A stretch of 64,000 nt of DNA, taken from NCBI GenBank assembly GCA_002633005.1, contig NMRA01000095.1, positions 774,538 through 838,537 on the forward strand, given 5' to 3'. A program made the translations under genes and the position numbers. This stretch comes from Phoronis australis (Eukaryota; Phoronida; Phoronidae). The notes beneath the pieces are model-generated. The model made no database searches. It saw only the letters and a program-made list of their open reading frames with translations, and was not told where the DNA came from. Below, in pieces: positions 1 through 13,440 of the stretch; position 1 is the first letter of the stretch, and the number at the start of each line of letters is the position of its first letter.

Positions 1-3000
1 GGGCCGTTATTCAGTGATTGCCTGGTTCTCAGAATCAGGGACCGCTATATCCGACCAGTTATTTGGAGTTTTCACCTCATCAAAAATACCTTCCACACTC
101 AAAACTATCTGAAATCTCATAAAAATGAGCTTACTTTCTTCGGTGATCCTTTCTGATATATAGTCTCAGGTCTCACTTGTCGCAATCTGATTTAAAAAAG
201 TAAAACAATGAATGAGGCGACTTGATCATGAATAATGTTGAAATCAGTTAACTGATTCACCGGTACTAACTGATTAGGTAGTAGGATTTTGCCGAACAAG
301 GGCCCGTCATTTTGTCATTATGATAGTGGATGTAGCTAGGTTTCAAAACCTGGATCCTCTGCACTAACTTTAAATATTCATTCACAAACATCCTTTTATA
401 GAATGCGAATAACGAAATTTGAAGCAGATAATAACAAAGTTCTCATTAAAAAATCATGGATTTATACAGCATTCGACAAGGGCTAAAGTTTCTGCTCGAT
501 AATTACGAGTGATGGCTTATTTGCATTTGTAATTCCCCTGCCAGTGACCTCGTAAATAGTGGTGACCAAAAATTAAATAGATAAAAAACCTGCGGAAGTC
601 GTTGCTGAGCACCTGTCGATCAATTTTCCACACTTGTATTTTTACTTTTTCTTCTTGTGTTCTCAAGTGTTTACTCACTTATGTCTAGCCCTGTAATGGA
701 GCTGATGGTTGAGTCAAATGTGTTTTTTTGCACTTCTCTCTGCGATGGGCACTAGAGTAAAATCCAAGACATAATATTTTTGTGAGATGGAATGTGTTCT
801 AGCCAGCCACTGAGCTAGCTGCATGAAGGTTATCGTCAAATACAGCTATGGTGCCACTGTGTTTTCAGTACTGACAGACCTTGAAATTGCACACAGCCCG
901 GGTAGTTTTGCTTGTGACCTTGCCATGAAATTCGTAACAAAATGTAGAGTTAAAGACCATCAGAGATTTATGCAAAATCTGTTGTCAATTGACACTCACC
1001 TTGCTCGGTGGAGCCGTTTAATTGAAAAACAATCAAATAAACGTCATTTTCTTACGTAATTCTCTTCCTTTCGTTACAAATAAAAGTCTGTAGTTGTTTT
1101 GAAAATGGTACGCTTGTGACATGGACATGCGCCATTTCCTAAATTTTTGCAACATCTGTAACTTAGAGTTTTTTGTAATTATTGGACTCACGATAACCCA
1201 TTTTCTCATTTACTAGAACATGTGTCTAAGAATCGGAAGAATACGTGAAGGGGTTTAGTGGTTGAAAAGCGGTTGGTTAAAATTTATTTTATTAACATGA
1301 AATTTGAATTAGTGCTGTGCAAATTTTTATCAACATGAACGCAATTATGTGAATGAACTTTTCAAGTTTCCTGTCGTATTTCAAGTTAACTCATGCGGGA
1401 TCTTGAGATTGAGCAGGATTCCAAGTTCATGAACAACATGTCTGCTATGGGAAACATGCAAGGACTAATCAAGCACAAAATATATGCTTTGGCCTCTTGA
1501 TGCTGGGACTGTGAGGAGCGATGGTGAGTGGGCAGGTGTGGAATTAGGGATGACTGTTGATGGTGACTGGGGGATGCACTAGTACTTTCCCCTCAGCTAA
1601 ATGAGAGCCCTGGTTGTGAACTTATATTGGAGGATTACCAACCTGCCGCCTATGGTAATAGTCTGTTTTTTGGTTTTCTCGTCTCCTATTTTTCCAGTGG
1701 TTTTAATCTTGTCCCTGACACTTAATTATGCTTCTGCATATTTGCCAAGCAAGTTCAGTTCCTATAATCTGATGACTGAAGCTCATTAGTTTAAAAGCAT
1801 CCTTGTTGTACATCGATTGAGTTCCTCTACTGTGCATGACCTTTATCGCAAGATTGCATGTGGGTGAACTTGGAATTAAGTACTCATTAAAGTAGTCATT
1901 AATGTAAAACTTTTGTACATTGTAAATAATTTTTATAATTATTGGTCCCAAAGTCACCCATTTTTTCCTTTACTGGAAGAGTGTCACAGAATCATTGTAG
2001 CAATATGGGGATGGTTAATCAATTATTGTTCGGTGAAAAAGACCATCAATAGTTGAGAAAAAAAAACAAAAAACAAAAAAGGTTGGTTAAAATTTACATT
2101 ATTTTATTGAAATATGATTTGCTTTAATGTAGTGCAATTTCACGCATACGTGGTTTTGAGATTACGCAGAATTCTGAGTTCAAGCGCAACATCTCTACTG
2201 CTGATGACCACAGTTAGGGTATGAGATCTTGCTTTTATTTGTGGCACTGTGTTTGCGGTGCCTAAAGTTCCCAACTTTGACTTCTTTACATTGATGTTAC
2301 ACAGTGGACAATTTTCTAAGTGAAAGTGACTAATTTAATTTTCATTGCAAACATTGCATTTGGTTAGTGTGTAGGCTGGGACGTCAGTATAGGTGATTAA
2401 GGCAATGCATCAACTGAAATAATGATCGAGTGTTCTTGTTACGCAGAGCCTTATTGATAAGTCTTGGTATTTAACCAAATATCCACAAAAATATACACTT
2501 TAACTCATCTTTTCTGAAAGTAGAAAGTCTAGAATTGTATTTTCGACATTTTGACCTTCTGTCATTAATTAGGTCAAGTGACCATGCACTTTTAGTTAAA
2601 TTTAGCAAAAAAATAATGCAATATATCAATATCTCAACTAAATGCTCAGGATGTAGGCTCAAAAAACGACATTTTGAGTTATTTTGTTTTTGTTTCATGC
2701 AACGTTAAACTTATGAAAGAGGTATAAGTCCTATTCTTTGATAGCTTCTTATACAAAACAGGAGCATTTTAAATACAATTTGTAACAACATTTTGTAGAC
2801 ACGTAACTTGAGCATAGTATCTGTAAGTTTCATATGATACTCATCAGCCATTTTTGAGATATGATGTCCTGATATTACTTATCAGCCATATTTGGACAAT
2901 TTTCTTCATAACCTTACAATTTTGGACAGCACATGTTCAGTGTTCCTGGTTTCGTCGGCCTATGAAAGATGTAAAGAAACTGAAAATCTCTTCATAAATT

Positions 3001-3028
3001 TTATAGCATTAATTCTTTTTGTTTACAG
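1..3028. other. Upstream or intronic DNA without a recognised exon
   Basis: No exon could be supported here. Bases 1-64 look like a partial copy of the GTTATTCAGTG hairpin family described elsewhere in the window. Short reading frames in this stretch (for example 823-1059 and 1601-1789) show no family motif. The first coding exon of the palmitoyltransferase, which should encode a start and the first membrane segment, was searched for here and not found; it may lie before the window. An A-rich stretch lies near 2058-2080. Confidence 0.5.
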
Positions 3029-6000
3029 TTTATGGGGAGCTGTCCATGTGATGTTTTTCAATATCTGTATATTCCTGCTGGTGATCTCGCACCTACGTGC
3101 GGTGCTCTCAGACCCTGGCATCGTTCCACTACCACAAAAGAGTATTGATTTCTCTGACCTTCACTCGGGGTCAAAAGTCATCGATAAGGTATGGAGACAT
3201 GTGTTGGTTTGTGTTCTGAAGTTACCATTTTAGCATTTCGGTTTTAGACTATAGTTCCTTACTGGATACTCAGTTCTGTTTTTTTGGATTGAGGTGTTGG
3301 TCTTGTAATTAAGAATTGACATTGCATCAAACACTTTGTACTAACTAGCAAATTACCTATTTTTGTCAGGGATATTCCTGACCATGTTGGAACCTGTACC
3401 CTTTGGGCACTCCGGATGATAAAAAGTGTGCCTTTTTTTCAAAAAGTTGTGCCCTGTAGACTTATTGTAATTAAATCGGTAGCTAATGAAACAGAAATCC
3501 CAAGGGGAAATCGAAATAAGAAACAGAATCATGTTTCACACGAGTGGCTGTAACTTGACTAGAATCTTGCATTTTTGAAAGTGCTGCTTTTTAGGACATG
3601 TGCCGGGGGGGGGGGGGGGGNAATGTACTTGCGCCTTCTTATTTTTGATGCACTATTGGCACAGAGGCGCAGTCCAGGAATATCCCTGTTGTATACGATG
3701 CACAACCACCGAGGAGCGAAACCTGAAACATGGTCTCAGCTTCTCTCAGTAATTATACATAATTCACCATGGATGAACAGAATCACTTGACTAATGTGTA
3801 CAGGTGCACCTGGCTCTTACTCATAACTTGTGCATTCCTTGCATTGTAATTCTCAGTTGAAGTCTCGTATTTGTAAAATATACCAACGTGGAAATTACTG
3901 TAAAAATTCAACAATTTGGGACAAATATAATTGCTAAAAGTGCCATATTTCTATTTCTATTTTCAGAGGCTTACCAAATTGTTTTAAATGGTCAAAATTT
4001 GAGGAGGTGTTATTTGATAATAGTTACGTCATAAAAGCCATGCTGAAAGAAAAGAAAATTTTCTTGAAGTTATTTTTGTTGAGAAATTTGACAAAATGAA
4101 ATTTCACCTTCTGCCATAGGGTGTCCCAAACTAAAGATTTTTTATTGTAAAAAGTTGTTAAGCTTTTTGTTATTTTCTCATTACTTCTTGTTTTGGTTGT
4201 GTTTAGCTCGATTGTTTTCAAGAGAAATTCACACTCCAGCATTCTTCGTAGATCCTGACCAGCTCTCTGTCCACAGCGCTTGTGTGTTAGGGCTCTTCAA
4301 GAGGTTCCTTGGCAATGAGTTAGCAAAAGTGTGACTTTTTGAAGAGTTATTTGACGGAAAAAGAACCCCAGCTTGTGTTTTTACTAAAAAAAGTGACCCT
4401 GTTGACAGGCACATCCATGTTTATGTAGCAACTATGAGTACTTATGAATTGTGGGTCATCAGATAGATCACTGGCCAACTGGTTAGTTTTACAAACCACA
4501 GTCTGTAGTTCAAAACCTCAATCATTAAACCTTACTGCAAATCCCCCATTCATTACACAGACTGGTGGCCTACTGGCTTGGGTCCAGGACTTTACAATAA
4601 TTGTGAACTCTTCAGCTGCCTTGAACAAGATGAATACTAGTGAAAAATCTGACCTATTTTGGACACAATATGGAAAAGTGACATTTTGCATGGTTTTCTC
4701 TTTTTTTCTAGAAAAGATTTGTAGCACAAAATTAATACTTTTCCATGTCTAAGTTCTGCACCATGTTGTATGTACCACCAGGCAGTATTTTAAAAGATGT
4801 GAGCGTTTACAACAATGTTCATAAAAATGAAAAAAGGCATTTTGGCAATTATTTTGTCTAAACTTGACAAGATTTACCGTAATACACATTTTTGTAGGCC
4901 TGGGTGAAAAAGGTGCAATTCACACTGTTCCGTGAGATTATGTATAATTCTAATACACCCTGTATCACGTACTATGGTCTTGATATTGAAGCATTCTCAT
5001 TTCTCACACTCTTTTCACTTGGTCTGCAACATTGCCCATCAATTTACAAATAACAGGATGTTTTAGATAGTTGTTCGTTATTGATCACACTGCTATAACA
5101 CACACACAAGTGAATATTTACGCATGCACATGGACAGTCTGTGTTATTACTGTTTAAAGATGAGACACTGCTCACCAGCAATAACATACACTTGTGCTTG
5201 TGATATTTTGAATTTTAGTTTCACTGTATTTTTTGTTATTGCGAGAACTGTTATGGGGTGGTCTTAAATGAAAGTGTTTTCAGAAGATACTTTGCTCCTG
5301 GTACTTGCATTGTATAATTTTTATTAGCTAAAGCATCTGCCTGATCCATCGTTATAATAGACGATCAAATGACGATACATTGCTTGATAAAAAAGCCTGT
5401 TTATTGGATATTTATGTATACTCCGTACTTTATAGTTTTGATTCACTTGTTTGTCATTTTGTGCGTGGGACCAATCTTTTACACAGTTGATTACATAATA
5501 AACGTTGTTATGGTAAAACCATGTTAATTTCGGACTAAAATAATTGGCAAAATTGACCCTTTTTCACTTTTCAATGAATTCTAACACTATAGAATTTTGA
5601 AATGATAAAATATTTATTTGATTCTATGTATCTTTTATGAAAAAAAATTAGAGAAACAAAATTTCATTTCTCTACCACAACATCATGAACAGTACATTTG
5701 ATGATTAACCTATAAACCACCAGGTGTGCTCAAAACAGTCTTTAGCAGTATCTCGTAATAATTCCTAATTGTGAGTCATTACCCATCCAGTACACATACG
5801 TTCGCATGTAGACCGGTAATTTTGCTCGAACTTTCTAATTACAATTAAGGTTCATTAGGCACTTGATGTTACTTTGCAGGATGGCAATAATTGGAGCGTA
5901 TGCATGAAGTGTGAGACATACAGACCCCCAAGGGCGCATCACTGTCGGATATGTCGCAGGTGTATTCGTAGGATGGATCACCATTGTCCTTGGTAACTCT

Positions 6001-9000
6001 ACTTGTTTATTGCTATATTAGTAGTACCATCATTATCATCATCATAATCATCTTTGTCACCATCATCATCATCATCACCGTCATCATCATCACCACCATC
6101 ACCATCATCATCACCATCACCATCATCACCATCATCATCACCATCATCATCACCATCATCATCATCATCATCACCATCATCATCACCATCACCATCATCA
6201 TCATCACCATCATCATCGCCATCACCATCATCATCACCATCATCATCGCCATCACCATCATCATCATCACCGTCATCATCACCATCACCATCATCATCAT
6301 CATTGCTATATTAGTAGTACCATCATTATCATCATCATGATCACCACCATCATCATCATCATCATCATCATCATAATCGTCTTTGTCACCGTCATCATTA
6401 TTTTAACTACTGTTAACAACTTTTGATTTTAGGCACTTGCTGTTACAAAAGCGGTCTGAACTTGTTCATTTATTTTGTGAAACTAGAAACAAGACAAAAG
6501 TAATCGATCAAAATACCGTTTTCCCGTCACGACGGTTAAATCTATTAACAGCAAAAATTGCTAGTAGTAACTGTTAAAGTGGCTAAATTGTAATTACAGA
6601 ATGGCTTAATCACCTTTCTAATTTTCCTGTAACTTCCCTTCGGTCTTGGTCACGAGGGAAGACTATTCTGACGATGAATTCAGCTTCCGCTCAGTCGTCA
6701 TGATATAGGAACTGCAGGTCATTTTGCCTTTGACTTGTGCTATAAGATGAGATTTCAGGGCTTTTAAAGAACCAAATTGAATGTTATTGCTTTAAATCAG
6801 GCTTGTAGTTGATTTATCACGATGAGTCATTTTATGCACTGGGTATAACCTTAAGTATTACCTGTCTGTTAGTTCTTTCACAGCTCTGAATTCCTTCCTA
6901 ATCTTTAAGTAAAGAGCAAATTGAGACTTTTTGTAGAAAAAATGGTGTGAATTAAAAGTTATTTTCCGTTACTACTGAAGACGTGTTCATACTAGCTTGA
7001 ATACCAATATTGTTGTTATAATTATTATTATTATTACTTTAATGGTGTTATTCTTGTTATATTTAAAATGAAAGTGCCCTTGAAGTTTTCCGAGTGATTG
7101 GTTAAATTTTAAATCGAGACTGAAATAATATTGTATTGTATTTCAGGGCCCTCGTTCACCCTAGACAGAAGGTGCCTGTGCCTTCTGATATGGGAATTTT
7201 TGGTTGAGGGGAAAATCCCCCCCCTCCAGTCACCTTCCCTCATCGGCAATATCACAAGTATACAAAACTAGCATTTTGCAGAATTGTAACCTTGAGGAGA
7301 ATTTTTGAATCATTGGAGGACTTCTGGGACCTGATGAGAAAATTTTGCGTGATTTTAAAATATATTTCATAAGAGAATGATGCTAATATTCAGCCCCAAA
7401 AGCGAGGCACCGAGAGCCCCATATCTGGACCATTGCACTTTTCTAGTTGTCGGATTAGGAGATTAACACACTTTGCCATTTTGCTGTTTAGACCTTGATG
7501 AGTATTGCATGTTCGCTTCTGTGAGAGTATTCTGTAGACTGTATGTCTCCGGTAGTGATGCGGTCTAAATGTAATAATGTGGTCGCCATTAGTGTAATTG
7601 TGGCTGTTAACACTTAACATTATTGGTGTACAGGTGTTATGATGGTTGTTGTTGGGAATATGGGGGATGTATTTTAATGATTGCCTGTAAAACGATATCG
7701 TGTTGTTTTCCAGGATCAACAACTGTGTCGGAGAATATAATCAAAAGTTTTTCTTGCAATTTTTATTTTACGTAGGTGAGTAATCTTTTACTAACAGTTT
7801 TATAGTTAATCCCATGTTGGTTGTCAGTGGATTGTCCACTTATTGTCCACTTATTTATTACTCTTTTTGCAACTTCCACATCCCAAATTCAGCTCACCTC
7901 TGTCGCGGAGGTAGAAAAAGGCAGTGAAGGGTTAACCTAAATTTCGAAATATAGGGCCACTAACACAATTCTGAGCGGAAGAACGATTTATCTCTTCTTA
8001 TCCTGGTTTTCAATTTTTTTCATGTCTGTATCACAACTGACTATGCAACAGTGAAGCATCAGAATGACAAATGGCAAGTTAAAGCAACACAGTGATTAGC
8101 AGGGCGGCAGTGCACAACTGCAGTCTGCACAGGATTGTGGGAAATTATCGCAGAAACAGAAATGTTACTGCGGTATTCTGGGATGTGGCTGTTGCAGGTG
8201 ATGATTCATAATTGACATATCGCAAGCTCCTCCCCTTGCGAAATGTCAACAAACAAACAGTAAGTTTTACCCGGCAACGTGTTGTTTGTCGGGTAAAATG
8301 GCAGCTTGGAAACAAAGGTGTGTCAAGAATGCTGCGTTCTGATTGGTCAGTTAAGCCGTCCTGGCGATAGGTCAGTGTACAGGGTTTATGCTCGGGAGAG
8401 GTCATTAATGGTCAGAGGATGCCTTTAACATTTGTAATGGAAAATATCTGTAAGAGTAGGTTTTGTTCCTGTTTGAAAATGTTGATAGTTATGGATGTTT
8501 CCAATAACATTAAATGTTCATCATTAGTCCCAGTGGTCTGTTTGATGAGAAATGACTTGATACATAAAAGTCAGAATTTGATCTGACTCTCCACACTGCA
8601 ATTTCGGAAACTTGAACAAAAGTGCAAAGTCTTTGAGAATATACAAACATACAAACATGCCAGTTTCTCAGATAATTTCTATTAATTATTTTTAGTCTGT
8701 GATGCTCTCATGATTATTCGGCTGAATCTTTTTTCAGGAATTGTTAACTGGGAGCATAAGGCAAAATGTCTGTGTTAAGTCTTAAGTCACGTTCATGGGT
8801 CAGATCCTTGTGCCTGGTTGCATGAAACAGTCCCTAATTAGGGACTTAACCAAGTTCCCAAACTAGTTAGGGAAGTCCCTATAAGGATTTTGTTTATGGA
8901 CTGTTGCATGAAGAGGTCCTTATTGGTAGTGCCCTAAATCCGAAGTAAGTTCCCAAAACCGTGGCTAAGGTCGCTTAATATGGCAAAAATTACTATCAAC

Positions 9001-12000
9001 GAGAGAATACCTGTCACATTTACATCCTCTGTTCCACCTTTTGAATGATTGTATGAATAGAGTGCACAGTCAATTTGTATTATCTGGAAATTCAAGTTTT
9101 CTACTGCTGTTGATAGAGCAGACGATCGATTGTGGCCGCCCACGCTAATGTAAATTAAAAAACAGCGAACTGGTGTGAATACCAGAATCTCCGGTAGGAG
9201 TCGCCGTACTTCCTTACGTGCTGTTAAAGTCGTCTGCCCCGCGTATTAAGTGAGACGTGGGGGGAAGTCGTGGCACTATAGTAATCGATAAATTCAGTTT
9301 ACGCTGGAACTACTCCCTCAGTGGGTGAAATCACGCCTTTCCTGTTCGACAGCTCCAACTTCTCTTCAAGCTCTCTAACTATCATGAATTTCCCATCCCT
9401 TAAAATTCTAAATCTTTCGTTTAGCTCACTGTCACTATACGTCTCGAGCAGGTTAGTTTTGTAACGGAAAATTCTTTTTTCAACAACAATATGAGCTTGA
9501 TCAGCCATTTTATTGTTAGGGACTCAACTTAGGGTCTTACTTTAGGTAACCCCAAAAGTTGAGTCTCTATTTAATGCCTAAACTAACTGGGAACTTTCCA
9601 TGCAACAGTCCATAAAATTTAGGGACGTCCCTAAGACTTAAGGACATCCCTAACATTTAGGGACTGTTTCATGCAACCAGGCACTGGATACTGTAACACA
9701 GGGGGATTTGGGAATAAGAATTAAAGCAGTTTCAAACTGGAGCCATGGTTTGAACCATCCTTTACTTTTGTCAATAGCTCATAGTGTCCAGACTGCAGAT
9801 ATCTTCATGTGAATCAAAGCGGTTTCAAATCAGTTGTATGATTTTGCAACATCCAGCTCTAAATATGTGATCAGTCAGTCATGCTGTTCAGGTCACACAT
9901 CACTTCAATGTGGTTTGTGTTGTCAGCTTTGTGGGTTACATTTCACAATTAGTAGGCTAAGGGATATCAGTGGGCTAATCAAATTATTCTAAACAACTAT
10001 TGTAGAATACTAACAACAAAGATTGTTGCATGACATTAAAATAGTTGTCCAACGATGGCAGCTTGTTACGCAATTGTGTGATGGCGTTGTTATTAAGCTG
10101 TGTATAACTGTCATCAAACTGAGTCTAGTTTAAATTCAGGCTCTCCCCATTTAAAATTCAAATTTATTTCCCTTATAGAAAATTGTGTGTTACCGCGTTG
10201 TCTTTCAGCAGAAATTTCTAATCTAAATAAATGCATCATTGCCACATTTTCTTTAACTATTTATAGCTGCATGAGTCAGTGGTGGCTCTAGGCTATGGCA
10301 AAGGGGGCCCAACCCCTAAAACGCTTACAGTGTTTTTGATTGTGCCCATATGGGTAGACAGGGGGTCCCTAAAACTGCCCATGGCTGTGCAATTTTATCC
10401 TATTTAACCCTAATTGTACCTCATGTTAGAACAGTTTTCATATGTGATAATTATTTTCTTCTAAATGATTGTCTTTTTGTTTTCTAGGTATAGCCAGTGT
10501 CTATGCGGTCTCGTTGGTTGTTGCATCATGGGTAACAGATCCTGAAGGCAAATCAGCAGTGTCCAAGCAGTCTCGAATGTAGGAAATGTTGTTGCATAAT
10601 CTTGTTCATCCTTTCCGCATTGATTTGAAATTAAAAATATGTTAATTTACTCGTACTATCAAACTGGAATTTCTCAGTTTCAACTTTCAGTTGGAATTGA
10701 GTGATAATCTAAGACTGAATATCCATATCCCAAATTTAATTCAATCTTTTGCCAAGGTAGAAAAGCACATAGTGTGATTGACAATCTCCTTGAAAAATCT
10801 CTGAATTTTTAGAAAAAAAGAGTGGTGAAGGTGTGGCAGATACGTGGTCAATATTTTTGTGTGCATAAAGCGTTTCTGTAATCTTCAAGAATATGAAAAA
10901 TATTTGGTTGACAATTTGATTTTGATTACTTAAAACTAGTGTCAAGTTGTTCCGTACTCAGATCATGGGTGATTCCTGGACTTGGAAGAGCTGAGAGATT
11001 GTTATTGGTTGAGATGAGGCTCAATGAGTTGGCTGGCCATGGCAGGTCAGTTTATGTGCTGAGCGTGGTCTCAAGCACTGAGCCCTCTCAATTGTCAGTT
11101 TGTCTCCGGCATGAGTCCCAGATAATATTCCCCATTTGAGCAACGAACAAATTGTTACCGGTTCTATGGCAGTAAGCGTTCTTCATGAAATCGTAGTTTC
11201 TGTGAGTACCAAAAGTGGGTTTATAAGCAGTTTAAAAGAAATTTGAAGAAATGCAACTCTTGGAAAAAAGGTATACAATTGCCCTCAGTACACCAGGGCC
11301 CGGTCTCTAATCTTTGTACTCGAAACGAACTCGAAACTATTTTTGGCAATTTCTCTGCTCCTTTTGTGCGAACTTAAGATAATTGGTTATCAGACTGTGC
11401 TCGAATACATTATAGTTTATGCATAGGAGTTTCTAGTTCAAGTTTGTCCTTGAAGACCCTTATATTCGTGCTACGAACTCGAGTAAAAACTCGAAATTTC
11501 GAGTTCAAACTCGAACTTATTGCTTTAATATTGGGTTTACAAACTGTGAACTAAGGGCAATAAATTATCTACGTAAGTTATTGTGTACTCGAGCATAGAA
11601 TAATAGACACTTATCTTGATTTCACCCAAAAGTAGAGTAGAAAATGCCAAACCTAATTTGGAGTTCCATTTTGAGTAAAAAGATTGGAGACCGGGCCCAG
11701 ATATGTGGGTCTTACAATGAGCACCCTATATCGCAGACTTAGTATGCACTTTGCACAGAGTCTTCGTTCTAACGTCACAAGAACACTTTCCCTAGACTCA
11801 TGGGACACCTGGTCAAACCTAGTCTTTCGTTTCAGCTTACACACCATAATCTTAATAGTGGAGTGTCTCATGTTTGCGCTGTTTGTCATCGCTATTGGTT
11901 GTGATCAGGTAAGTGAGCCGAGTTGTTCTCTATCCATTGTTGCGCACTTTAATCAAACAAAGAATTTAACTTAATGTAACCCAACGCATGAGCCCACTGA

Positions 12001-13440
12001 CAAAGTTGTAAGTTTTTAACTGAGGGACTGGTCCAGTGTGATGGGTCGTCTAAGCCAAGAAGCGTAGCAATGAATGGGGGGAATGGATTGTTGTTTGCTA
12101 AGGACGTGGTGCCCCCTTGTGTTCCATTCCTGTGTAGGTCTGTGCCAGTGCATGTTACGTTAACCATTGGTTTAAAAAAACTCCGGACATGCGATTCACT
12201 ACTTAACGTTACACAATATGGCCAGCTAGTGAAACTGTTTATAGTCAAAGTTTTTCTGAAATATGAAAATTGAGAAAATTTTGGTCTTACTGCTAGCATA
12301 GTTTACGAAGTGTGGGTGTTATAAAACGGCTTATGGCAGTTTCCATTATTAGCAGTAACCAAGCCTTTGAATTTCACAAAATGACAATTTATACTTTGTT
12401 GATGGCATAAACTATCATCTGGTAAAGTTTCAACTATTTGCAGCCAAGTTATCAGCGTTTGAAAAATGGAAAATTTTTATTGAAAATGGAAAATTTTGGC
12501 AATTATTAATAAGTGTCGAATTACCGTACATGAGATTTCTGTTGGAGTTGCTTTTGTTGCATGATTTAATTGATTGTTTACAGCTTTCTGCAATATTAAA
12601 TGATGCTACGTTAGTTGAGCAAGTGAAAAAAGAAGCTCCACAGAGACAACCGAAGTCAAATATGTCGCTGTTGGCTGAAATATTTGGACGAGGTCAGTTC
12701 CTTGTGATAGTAAAGGCTGCGTGTGAATTGGTAGTAATATAACGCGCTCTGCTGGTTGTTTTGGGAGAGTTTGTGGAAGTACTGTCTAGTGAATAGCCAC
12801 ATTCCAACATCTGCACTCTTCAAAAAAACATTGTAATTACCCACAGTGCTTCACTTCCTGAGGGAAGTTGAGCCTTGTTTTCAGGTGTCACATGTATGTT
12901 GCATACCGTTTTTTTAAATAATAATATTTTCACACTTTCAAACATGTGAGAGTAACATTTGTCTGTGGCAATATTAGTGTTAAATATTTAAAAAGAACAG
13001 CTGCAATAACACAGAAATTTGTTGAATTTTTTGTTGTGGTCATTCTGTGCTGCTGTACTATGGCTTACAATGCAGACATTAGAAAATTGACAGAGTTAAG
13101 TTCCATGCATGCACGTCATGATATTTGTTACTTTTTCATCTCTGCGAAATGTGTCTGCTGTTGAGTGCAATGCAGGTATTGTCCAGTGCCCATTTTGTAA
13201 ATGCATTGTCTAGAAAATCATATTAGTTTTTGTCTTAAAGTTCAGATTTTGCAAATGTGTGCTAAAATAGAAGAAGAATATAATCAGAAAATGTCCATTT
13301 GAATCAGCACATGTAATGATGTTTGTGTAGACATGCGTTCATTCCTTTCTCTCCCCGTTCCAGGTCACCCAGCCCTGTGGTTATGTCCATTGCAATTTAA
13401 CAGTGACAGAAAAATGGAGACTTTGCCTTACGATGTGTGA
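3029..13440 (+). CDS. DHHC-type protein S-palmitoyltransferase (GABPI/ZDHHC3-7-like), 5' end missing
   Basis: The enzyme transfers palmitate from acyl-CoA to protein cysteines and would be a multipass membrane protein, usually of the Golgi. Exons by reading frame and splice sites: 3029-3188, 5880-5992, 7714-7775, 10488-10578, 11836-11908, 12584-12692, 13364-13440; all phases agree and give 227 aa. Counting from the first identified residue: a membrane segment at about 5-21, the family DPG motif at 28-30, a Cys-rich domain beginning CMKC at 61-64, and RRMDHHCPW with catalytic Cys 89, followed by NNCVGE. Two further hydrophobic segments follow. The C terminus reads [12 protein letters not shown] and ends PYDV, which could bind a PDZ domain. 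The start and first membrane segment are missing, so it is partial. The family is certain; the exact paralogue is inferred from remembered similarity to insect GABPI. A poly(A) signal AATAAA lies at 14799. Confidence 0.93.
3605..3621. other. G homopolymer ending in an N
   Basis: About sixteen G residues run into a single ambiguous base at 3621, in the first identified intron of the palmitoyltransferase gene. It probably marks an unresolved length or a joined read rather than biology. Confidence 0.8.
6028..6400. repeat. Long CAT/CAC trinucleotide microsatellite with duplicated flanks
   Basis: The plus strand is almost entirely CAT, CAC and CGT-like triplets. It starts about 35 bases after the 5' splice site of the DHHC exon. 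A segment beginning TGCTATATTAGTAGTACC occurs at about 6011 and again at about 6304, and a second phrase (ATAATCatCTTTGTCACC) occurs at about 6044 and 6373, so the array includes a larger duplicated unit. Poly-Ile, poly-Met and poly-Ser reading frames here are repeat artefacts. Confidence 0.9.
8533..8803. mobile_element. MITE-like element, family A, copy 1
   Basis: The left end reads GGTCTGTTTGATGAGAAATG and then a segment resembling GTCAGAATTTGATCTGACTC; the right end has CTTAAGTCACGTTCATGGGT. Both ends match a second copy at 13981-14263 in the same order. The ends are imperfect inverted repeats. No coding capacity is seen. A separate transposon remnant starts 8 bases after this copy. It lies in an intron of the palmitoyltransferase gene. 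Confidence 0.6.
8811..9683. mobile_element. DNA transposon remnant with 27-bp perfect terminal inverted repeats, probably PIF/Harbinger-like
   Basis: Bases 8811-8837 (TGCCTGGTTGCATGAAACAG then TCCCTAA) are exactly the reverse complement of 9657-9683. A second inverted pair lies inside the ends (TATGGACTGTTGCATG at about 8896 against CATGCAACAGTCCATA at about 9599). A 69-aa minus-strand frame at 9299-9508 resembles the start of Harbinger transposases (a [16 protein letters not shown]-type segment) and then stops, so the gene is truncated and the element is non-autonomous. No clear target duplication was found. The family call is inference from that short protein similarity. Confidence 0.75.
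10275..10400. repeat. Possible short hairpin repeat
   Basis: The stretch from GTGGTGGCTCTAGGCTATGG through AAGGGGGCCCAACCCC and on to AGGGGGTCCCTAAAACTGCC looks like the degenerate ends seen on many small animal MITEs. Only one copy is visible, so the call is weak. Confidence 0.3.
11297..11697. mobile_element. 401-bp MITE with CAG target duplication
   Basis: The element starts GGCCCGGTCTCTAATCTTT and ends AAAGATTGGAGACCGGGCC, a terminal inverted repeat of about 27 bp with a few differences. CAG sits at both edges (11294-11296 and 11698-11700), consistent with a 3-bp target duplication. The interior is rich in ACTCGA-type words, including a local palindrome around CGAAATTTCG near 11495. There is no coding frame. 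It lies 138 bases before a palmitoyltransferase exon, and that exon's splice acceptor at 11833-11835 is outside the element. Confidence 0.8.

Noticed and set aside
5984-6340. Open frames of poly-Ile, poly-Met and poly-Ser/Pro
   Set aside because: They are translations of the CAT microsatellite in three frames, inside an intron.
11684-11835. Upstream extension of the palmitoyltransferase exon before 11836
   Set aside because: The frame is open, but the family alignment (SKQSRILHTIIL) requires the acceptor at 11833-11835. The open stretch includes the end of a MITE.
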